Below, piece after piece: positions 57,857 through 64,000 of a stretch of DNA of 64,000 nt (within the stretch, counting starts at the first letter, position 1; every line of letters starts with the position of its first letter). Below the pieces are notes generated by a model. It ran no database searches, was not told the DNA's origin, and worked only from the letters and a program-made list of their open reading frames with translations. Origin of the DNA: JBCCXL01 sp039191605 (GTDB lineage Bacteria; Acidobacteriota; Thermoanaerobaculia; Multivoradales; JAHZIX01); assembly GCA_039191605.1 (NCBI GenBank), contig JBCCXL010000009.1, positions 124,001-188,000 of the forward strand, in the 5' to 3' direction. A program made the position numbers and the translations under genes.

Positions 57857-58400
57857 GACGACATCTCCAGAGCAGAGGGGTAGGCGGTGCCGCGATGGCG
57901 GTGAAGGCCCGGCGAAGGCGTTGGCCATCATAGCTCGCCCCGTCGTGGTCAGCCTCTTCTCTAGGCCATCCCTACCGTTGTCGTTCCTGTTTTGGGCCCC
58001 TAATTCTTGTGGACCCTAACCTCTTGGTGAACATCGTGCCTGCCGAGATTTCTCATTGCCGAAACCTGCGGCGATCGAGGGAGAGGTTCGGTCCTCCGAT
58101 GGGGTAACTTCTTCGAGGGCGGCATTGTTTGACAGGCGCCGTTCTACCAGGAGATACAATGCGCCGCCGGGAAACTCCATTTCTTCCGCTGCGTATCTCA
58201 GCCTTGGGATGCCTGCCGTCGAAGGGATGGGATCCTGCCCACCAAGAAATTTCGGCTCCAGCGATCGTCCTCCCCTCCTGAGAGGGGTGCTGCGGGTGGC
58301 ACCGAATGCCGCCTGGAATGCCTCCTAGGATGTGTCTGCCTGAGCCTGCCGCCGCGGCTCATCCGCTGGCCCTATGAAGAGCCCTATGAAGAGGTCTGCA
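57857..58400. other. Divergent spacer without recognised genes
   Basis: About 540 bp between the divergent DJ-1-like and M14 genes. A short duplication (ccctatgaagag twice at about 58371-58394) lies just before the M14 start. An open frame at 58056-58328 has no ribosome-binding site and no recognisable features; I do not call it. No clear promoter was found. Confidence 0.4.
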
Positions 58401-60509
58401 ATGAATCATCCGAGCTCATTCCTCCAATGTGCCTGCTTCTCGAAGCGACCCTTGGGACCGCGGGCGCTTCGCCCCTCGCCTAGCTCGCGGCCCGGGGAGG
58501 CAAGCCCTGTTGCCCCGGCGCTGACTCCGGGGTCAGCCCTCCTAGTCTCAGCGCTCATGCCAGCCCTGCTCCTGGCATTGATGCTGGGCTGGGGGCTGGC
58601 CGCCGCACCCGCGATGGCGTTGCCGGCCATGGAGCAGCCGGTGGCGGAGAGCTCGGAGCCTGGCACCCCAGGCGGCACCTCAGGAATTGATGAGAGGTTT
58701 TGGCTGCCCCAGGATCTGCTGCCCCCGGAGCTCCCCTGGGACGGGCGCAGTCAGCGCTGGAAGGTGGGGTCGGAGGACCCCTGGGTGACCCCCGCGGAGC
58801 GGGATCAGCTTCTGGTGACTCCCGACTACGACGACAGCGTGGCGTACCTCGAGCGGCTGGCCGCCGCGTCGCCGCAGATCCAGCTGCTCCCTATCGGAAA
58901 AACGCCCCAGGGCCGAACTCTGTGGCTGGCGGTGGTCAGTGCCGAGGGGCTGAGCTCCCCTGGAGAGTTGGCCGCTTCCGGCAAGCCTATTCTCCTCGCC
59001 CACGGCGGCATCCACTCCGGAGAGGTAGACGGCAAGGACGCCGGCCTGATGCTGTTGCGGGATCTGACGGTGGCGGCGGAGAGGAGCGGTGCCGGTGCCC
59101 TGCTGGAGCGGGCTCATCTCCTTTTCATCCCGGTGCTCAACCCCGACGGCCACGAGCGGTCCGGTCCGTACCACCGAGTCAATCAGCGCGGCCCAGAGGA
59201 GATGGGGTGGAGAACCAACGCCCTCAACCTCAATCTGAACCGAGACTTCGCCAAGCTGGATACGGCGGAGGTGCGGGCGCTGGTGGAGGTGGTCAACGAG
59301 TGGAAGCCGGATCTCTATCTCGATCTTCACGTCACCGACGGGGCGGATTATCAATACGACATCACCTACGGCGCCAACGGTCCCCACGGCTGGTCTCCTG
59401 GAGGGGCGACGTGGATTCAGCAGGTGCTGGAGCCGGCCCTCGCGGAGGATCTGGAGTCGGAGGGACACATTCCCGGGCGCCTCGTCTTCCTGGTAGACAA
59501 AGCCGATCCTTCCCGGGGCAACTTCGGCTGGACCGCCGGGCCTCGCTTCTCCAACGGCTACGGCGATGCTCGCCATCTCCCGACGGTGCTGGTGGAGAAC
59601 CACTCGCTGAAGCCCTACCCGCAGCGGGTGTTGGGGACCTACGTGCTGCTGCGCACCTCGCTGCGGGTGCTGGGAGAGGAGGGCCTCGCCTTGCGCCAGG
59701 CCACCGCCGAAGACCGGCGGGAGCTGCGAGATCCGCTGCCGCTGGGTTTCCAGCAGGCCAGCGATTGGGCGCCGGTGGCGGAGGATTTCCTCGGGGTCGA
59801 ATCCCGGGTGGAGCTCTCGCCGATCACCGGCCGCCCGGAGGTGCGCTATACCGGTCGCCCGGTGACCCTCTCGGTGCCGTTGCTGGATACCACCGAGCCC
59901 TCCCTTTCGGTGGCGAGGCCGGCGGCCTACTGGATTCCTCCCCAATGGGGAGAGGTCGCCGAGCGCCTGCGGGCCCACGGCGTGGAGCTGGAGCGCGTCG
60001 CGGAGGATCGCTGGGTGACCGGCACCCGCTATCGTCTGCTCGACCCTCAGCTCGATTCGGACGTCTTCGAAGGGCGCATGCGGGTGAGCGCGTCGGTAGA
60101 GGGGGAAGCGGCCAGGGCTCTACTCCCCGCCGGGTCGTGGCGAGTGGCGACGGATCAGCCGCTGGGCACCCTGGCGATGCTGCTGCTGGAGCCTCAGGCC
60201 GCCGACTCCTTCTTCCAGTGGGGCTTCTTCCACTCGGTCTTGCAGCGCACGGAGTACATCGAGAGTTATGTCGTGGAGCCCCTCGCCCGCCGCATGCTCG
60301 AGGCCGACGAGGCGCTGGCGGAGGAATTTCAGCAGCGCCTGCGCTCGGATGCGGAGTTCGCCGCGGATCCTCGGGCGAGGCTCGACTTCTTCTACCGGCG
60401 AACGCCCTATTACGATGCCCAATTCCAGGTCTATCCGATCCTGCGGGAGGAGCCCGAGGGCTCCCGCTCTGAAGAGTCTGCTTCCGGGAGCTCATCCCCT
60501 GCTTCCTGA
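58401..60509 (+). CDS. Secreted M14-family zinc carboxypeptidase-like protein
   Basis: A 702-residue exported metallopeptidase. A long N-terminal region contains a signal anchor (about 45-72, LLVSALMPALLLALMLGWGLAAAPAMA). The M14 domain has the zinc ligands His205 and Glu208 in GGIHSGEVDGKD, His310 in DLHVTDGADYQYD and the catalytic Glu399 in TVLVENHSLKPYP. The LNPDGHERSGPYHRVNQRGPEEMGWRTNALNLNLNRDF segment is typical of the large M14 group found in proteolytic bacteria. About 290 residues of uncharacterised C-terminal sequence follow. ATG 58401 has AAGAGG six bases ahead and is preferred over ATG 58374. Likely periplasmic or outer-surface peptide degradation. Confidence 0.88.
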   Translation: MNHPSSFLQCACFSKRPLGPRALRPSPSSRPGEASPVAPALTPGSALLVSALMPALLLALMLGWGLAAAPAMALPAMEQPVAESSEPGTPGGTSGIDERFWLPQDLLPPELPWDGRSQRWKVGSEDPWVTPAERDQLLVTPDYDDSVAYLERLAAASPQIQLLPIGKTPQGRTLWLAVVSAEGLSSPGELAASGKPILLAHGGIHSGEVDGKDAGLMLLRDLTVAAERSGAGALLERAHLLFIPVLNPDGHERSGPYHRVNQRGPEEMGWRTNALNLNLNRDFAKLDTAEVRALVEVVNEWKPDLYLDLHVTDGADYQYDITYGANGPHGWSPGGATWIQQVLEPALAEDLESEGHIPGRLVFLVDKADPSRGNFGWTAGPRFSNGYGDARHLPTVLVENHSLKPYPQRVLGTYVLLRTSLRVLGEEGLALRQATAEDRRELRDPLPLGFQQASDWAPVAEDFLGVESRVELSPITGRPEVRYTGRPVTLSVPLLDTTEPSLSVARPAAYWIPPQWGEVAERLRAHGVELERVAEDRWVTGTRYRLLDPQLDSDVFEGRMRVSASVEGEAARALLPAGSWRVATDQPLGTLAMLLLEPQAADSFFQWGFFHSVLQRTEYIESYVVEPLARRMLEADEALAEEFQQRLRSDAEFAADPRARLDFFYRRTPYYDAQFQVYPILREEPEGSRSEESASGSSSPAS

Positions 60510-60859
60510 GGGGCTGGTTCCTGAGGATCTGGCGGTTCCCAAGGCAGGGCAGCTGGACGACAATGAAGGCTCCCTGCTGCTCATGCCGCTCACGATGCCG
60601 AATCCGTCTCTGCTCTAGGTGTCGTATCCAACAGCTCTGCCATCCTTAGGCGTTCTCGGGACCTCCGGGATCAGCCCCGAGAAATCCCCGCCGATAGACT
60701 CATCTCTCACCTCGCTGCGTTCCTATGTTGTTGCGTTCGTCCACTCAATGAGTGCCTCTTCTGAGCGCCCCATCTGAGAGCTTCGCCTCAAAGCTGCGTC
60801 CTAAAGCTTCTAGCCCCACCCTTTCTCGTTACCGAGCATCCCCGCCAAGGAGTCGAGCC
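60510..60859. other. Spacer between M14 and S9 peptidase genes
   Basis: 350 bp. It begins with a degenerate 15-bp-period repeat (ggttcctgag type, about 60484-60545). An 8-bp inverted repeat (ttctcggg / cccgagaa, 60653-60683, 15-base loop) could be a weak transcription stop. No gene is seen. Confidence 0.4.
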
Positions 60860-63652
60860 ATGTCCGAACCCTCTGACCTTCGTCCATCGTCCAGCGCTGG
60901 AGCTGCGCTCCGTCCATCTGTCGGCAGCCACGCTAGGTTGCGTCGAGGGAGCATCGCTTCGGGACGTTCTCGCGCCGCGCTGGTGATGGTTCTTGGATTG
61001 ACGGTTCTCGGGTTGCTGTGGACGTTGGCCCTACCGACGACTGCCGCCGCGGACGAGGAGGCCGAGGGCGCCGCCGAGAAGTCGACGGTGGAGATTGCGG
61101 TGGATCAATGGTGGGTGCTGGATCCTCAGCCGGCGCCGCTGCCGGCCTTCTCCAGCTCAGCAGCTGCTGAGCCAGCGGAGGATTCCGAGAAGGCCCCGGA
61201 GCTGGGCTCCCTGCTGGATTTCCCCACCCAGGATCCCGATGGGCTACGGCCGACGACAGCGGGGGCAGAGGCGGACGCCCCGGCCTGGACCGCCGCCGCC
61301 GCGCCTCCGGCGACGGATTCCCCGGCGCGCACCTGGCTCGCGGCCTACATCGAGGCGGATCGCTTCGCCGAGGCCACCCTTTCCCTCACCAGTGCCCAGC
61401 CCTTCGTCGCCTATTGGGACGGTGAAGCGGTGGCGGAGCGCAAGAGCGCGGCTTCCGCTCCGAAGGGGGAGGAAGACGACGAGGTGAAGGCGGTGACGGC
61501 GGACCTCTCCCTGCTTCAGGGCAAGGGTTTGCTGCTGGTGGAGACGGTCTACGATCCATCCGGCGGATCGCCCTGGGCGGTCGAGGCGAAGCTCGAGGTG
61601 GAGGAGGCCTTGGGGGAGCGGGTGCGGGTATCCCTCGACGCCCAGCGCGGCCTGAGTCTCGCCGATTTGCTGGATATCGAATCGGTGCTGGGAGTGGGAA
61701 TTTCCGCCAGCGGGGATTGGCTCTCCCTGAGGGTGCGGGACCACGGCGCGCCGAAGGAGGACGCCATTACCCGCACCGAGATCCGCTCCGCCACGGATGG
61801 CGAGGTGGCACGGGTACACCACGGATCGGAATCGTCCGTGCGATGGGCGCCCGAAGGGGACCGCTACGCCTACACCGTCAGCGGTGAGGCGGGCACCGAT
61901 GTGTGGATCGCCAGCGTTGGCGGCGGCACGCAGCGAGTGCTGGAGGGAGTCGAAGACTTCAGCTTCCTCGATTGGCTGCCGCCGGCAGGGGCTGCTCTGA
62001 TCTACGGACGATCCGAGACTCCCGAGGCGGATTCCCGGGGAGTCAAGCTGCTGCGGTCACCGAACGATCGCTGGCCGAGCTATCGGGCCGTGACCTCCCT
62101 CTATCGCTTCGATCTCGAGAGCGGCAGCCACCAGCGGCTCACCGCCGGGGAAGACTCCGTGTCGTATCACGACGCTCGCCCCGACGGAGAGGCGCTGCTG
62201 ATCTCTATCGGCAGCTATCAGGATGACGTCTACCCATTCAATTACGAGACCCTCTACGAGCTGGACCTCGCGACTCTCTCGCCGCGCCAGATCGCCGAGG
62301 GCACCTGGGTCAACTCCGCTATCTACGCTCCCGACGGCTCCTTCGCGGTGGTCAGTGGGGCGCCCACCGCCTTCGGGTCCAAGGGCTCGACTCTCGGCGA
62401 AGGAGAGCTGACGAACCTCTACGACACCCAGCTCTATCGCCTGGACCTAGCGGATCTGGAGATTCAGCCCCTGAGCCGCGAGCTGGATCCCGCAGTGGAA
62501 GGCATGGTGGGCTGGAGCGGCGCCGGTGAGCTGATCTTCCGCGCTCAGGTGGGTCCGCGCTCTCAGCTCTTCGCCTGGCGCCCGACGGTCGGGGCCAACG
62601 GCGGCTTCACCCAGCTGGAGTGGGATCTGGAGCAGGGGAGCCTCGACAACGTGGGCTCCGCCGCCGTCGCCGCCGACGGGTCCCGGGTGGTGATCAGCGG
62701 CGAGGGGGCCGCAACGCCGGCGCGAGTGCTGACGGCGCAGCTCAGCGACGGCCGTCTGGTGGGCTCGCCCCAGGAGCTGCTGGTGCCGCTGGAGGCGCGG
62801 GGCGAGGAGCTGCGCCTCGGGACGGTGAAGAATTGGAGCTACGAGACCGAGGCGGGGGATACGCTGGACGCCCACGTCACCTATCCGCCGGATTTCGACC
62901 CCGGGCAGAAGTACCCCCTGTTGGTGTACTACTACTCCGGGACGGTGCCCTCGACCATCGACTTCGGCGGGCGCTATCCGAAGGATCTCTGGGCCTCCAT
63001 GGGCTACGTGGTGCTGGTGGTGCAGCCCAGCGGGGCTACCGGCTACGGGCAGGAGTTCTCCGCCCGCCATCTCAACAATTGGGGCCGCACCGTAGCCGGT
63101 GAGATCATCGAGGGCACCGAGCGCTTCATCGCCGAGCACCCCTTTGTGGACGGCGATCGGGTCGGATGTCTGGGGGCCTCCTACGGCGGCTTCATGACCA
63201 TGTACCTGCTGACGCAGACCGATCTCTTCTCCGCCGCCGTCGCCCACGCCGGCATCTCCTCGCTCTCGAGCTATTGGGGGGAGGGCTATTGGGGATGGCT
63301 GTACAAGGCGGTCGCCAGCGCCGAGAGCTACCCGTGGGATGCACCGGATCTCTACGTCGATCAGAGTCCGCTGTTCTCGGCGGACAAGATCAACACCCCG
63401 CTGCTGCTGACCCACGGCGACGCCGATACCAACGTGCCGGTGGGGGAGAGCGAGCAGCTCTACGTCGCGCTGCGCATTCTTGGCCGTGAGGTGGAATTCC
63501 TCGAGGTCGACGGGCAAGACCACCGCATCGTCCCCTACGACCAGAAGAAGCTCTGGACTCAGGCGATCATCGCCTGGTTCGATCGCTATCTCAAAGAGGA
63601 GCTGGGTTATTGGGAGCACCTCTTCGGCACTGCCGAAGAGCCCAAGGGTTGA
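60860..63652 (+). CDS. Secreted S9 prolyl-oligopeptidase-family peptidase
   Basis: A 930-residue exported serine peptidase. The N terminus carries a basic region and a hydrophobic signal segment (about 40-65, ALVMVLGLTVLGLLWTLALPTTAAA). A seven-bladed WD40-like propeller follows (about 260-650), then the alpha/beta-hydrolase domain from about 660 with Ser774 (GASYGGFMT), Asp856 (HGDADTNVP) and His888 (GQDHRIVPY) as the catalytic triad. This is the dipeptidyl-peptidase IV/acylaminoacyl-peptidase-like layout. AAGGAG lies seven bases before ATG 60860, which is therefore preferred over ATG 60752. With the M14 enzyme it suggests extracellular peptide use. Confidence 0.92.
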   Translation: MSEPSDLRPSSSAGAALRPSVGSHARLRRGSIASGRSRAALVMVLGLTVLGLLWTLALPTTAAADEEAEGAAEKSTVEIAVDQWWVLDPQPAPLPAFSSSAAAEPAEDSEKAPELGSLLDFPTQDPDGLRPTTAGAEADAPAWTAAAAPPATDSPARTWLAAYIEADRFAEATLSLTSAQPFVAYWDGEAVAERKSAASAPKGEEDDEVKAVTADLSLLQGKGLLLVETVYDPSGGSPWAVEAKLEVEEALGERVRVSLDAQRGLSLADLLDIESVLGVGISASGDWLSLRVRDHGAPKEDAITRTEIRSATDGEVARVHHGSESSVRWAPEGDRYAYTVSGEAGTDVWIASVGGGTQRVLEGVEDFSFLDWLPPAGAALIYGRSETPEADSRGVKLLRSPNDRWPSYRAVTSLYRFDLESGSHQRLTAGEDSVSYHDARPDGEALLISIGSYQDDVYPFNYETLYELDLATLSPRQIAEGTWVNSAIYAPDGSFAVVSGAPTAFGSKGSTLGEGELTNLYDTQLYRLDLADLEIQPLSRELDPAVEGMVGWSGAGELIFRAQVGPRSQLFAWRPTVGANGGFTQLEWDLEQGSLDNVGSAAVAADGSRVVISGEGAATPARVLTAQLSDGRLVGSPQELLVPLEARGEELRLGTVKNWSYETEAGDTLDAHVTYPPDFDPGQKYPLLVYYYSGTVPSTIDFGGRYPKDLWASMGYVVLVVQPSGATGYGQEFSARHLNNWGRTVAGEIIEGTERFIAEHPFVDGDRVGCLGASYGGFMTMYLLTQTDLFSAAVAHAGISSLSSYWGEGYWGWLYKAVASAESYPWDAPDLYVDQSPLFSADKINTPLLLTHGDADTNVPVGESEQLYVALRILGREVEFLEVDGQDHRIVPYDQKKLWTQAIIAWFDRYLKEELGYWEHLFGTAEEPKG

Positions 63653-63678
63653 GGACTCACGGTCGGCGAGGCGCTCCG

Positions 63679-63729
63679 CGGCGCTAGCGAGAGACAGGGC
63701 TCCGGTGGCCGCGATCTCCGCTAGCGCCG
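63679..63729. repeat. 11-bp perfect inverted repeat after the S9 gene
   Basis: cggcgctagcg (63679-63689) and cgctagcgccg (63719-63729) are perfect inverted copies around 29 bases, beginning 27 bp after the S9 stop codon. Not followed by T residues; possibly an mRNA-stabilising 3' hairpin. Confidence 0.6.
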
Positions 63730-63966
63730 TCTCGGCATCATCGCCCCCAATCCCCTATTCTTCTCGCCTCTCGGGTCAACTCCATCAGGCATCGCCGTGG
63801 CGTTGTTCTGAGGGCATCCTCGAGCCGTCCCTGGCACCCGCTTGGCCAGGGGTGTAGAATCCCGTTTCACCCTCTGAGGCTACCGCGCCTTCGCCCTCTG
63901 CGTTGCGCGCCCCCTCCTCCCGACGCCCCCAGCCGTCTCGACGTTCCAGCCTCTCTGACGTCCCAG

Positions 63967-63997
63967 AGCCCCGGTAACATCCGGGCTTTTCCTTTCT
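63967..63997 (+). terminator. Terminator-like hairpin at the window end
   Basis: agccccgg / ccgggct (one bulged C) with a 6-base loop, followed by a T/C-rich run (ttttcctttctc). It could end a transcript from the S9 gene. Confidence 0.5.
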
Positions 63998-64000
63998 CTT

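Larger units (their letters stand above)
63653..64000. other. 3' spacer with an inverted repeat and a terminator-like site
   Basis: 348 bp to the window edge with no coding region that I can support; it contains the two structures annotated separately. Confidence 0.4.

Overview
The window is GC-rich bacterial chromosome, densely packed with genes on both strands. Gene content (hrcA-grpE-dnaK-dnaJ-prmA-rsmE heat-shock run, nrdR-lon-thiL, an MglA-type GTPase, PilT, a YCF45/R3H ATPase, many secreted peptidases and Asp/Pro-rich surface proteins, sigma-54 signals) fits a free-living Gram-negative-type bacterium. An Acidobacteriota (Thermoanaerobaculia-like) origin is my best inference from gene order and protein style; no 16S or other decisive marker is present.

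Layout. 1-2.3 kb: end of a Fis-type HTH gene and two oligopeptide ABC permeases. 2.5-3.45 kb: an isolated tandem-HTH DNA-binding protein with its own promoter and terminator. 3.5-9.0 kb, minus strand: MglA-like GTPase, nrdR, lon, thiL. 9.2-24.4 kb, plus strand: heat-shock run, prmA, rsmE, ilvE, pilT, recX, alaS, a lytic transglycosylase and pgsA. 24.7-31.8 kb, minus strand: oligoendopeptidase F coupled to two membrane proteins, a secreted beta-propeller-like protein and an MscS channel. 32-34.8 kb: ppc. 35-38.7 kb, minus: a 1242-residue secreted protein with (Pro)n-Gly-(Asp)n arrays behind a sigma-54 promoter. 40-44 kb: divergent R3H ATPase and SLC13 transporter. 44.2-47.1 kb: an AT-richer patch with an unknown membrane protein, a decayed IS3-type orfA and a TAXI-type receptor. 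47.4-55.0 kb, minus: a coupled operon that looks like a lasso-peptide cassette. 55.3-63.7 kb: SDR/DUF2867 protein, DJ-1/PfpI protein, M14 carboxypeptidase-like and S9 prolyl oligopeptidase-like secreted peptidases.

Most interesting system. At 54987-47390 (minus) four genes are linked by ATGA overlaps or by an RBS inside the preceding stop: a 96-residue precursor, an HPr-kinase-like P-loop protein, an asparagine-synthetase-like cyclase and a large secreted C25 (gingipain-like) peptidase. The precursor matches the lasso leader rule (YxxPxLxxxGxxxxxT) with W for Y and C for T, followed by a core starting Gly with Glu at position 8. The usual RRE (B1) and transglutaminase-like leader peptidase (B2) genes are not in the window, so this is either a split cluster or a variant pathway.

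A second genome-wide habit is visible. Many intergenic spacers are built from degenerate 14-16 bp tandem repeats, and several coding regions carry perfect or near-perfect 12- or 15-bp arrays.
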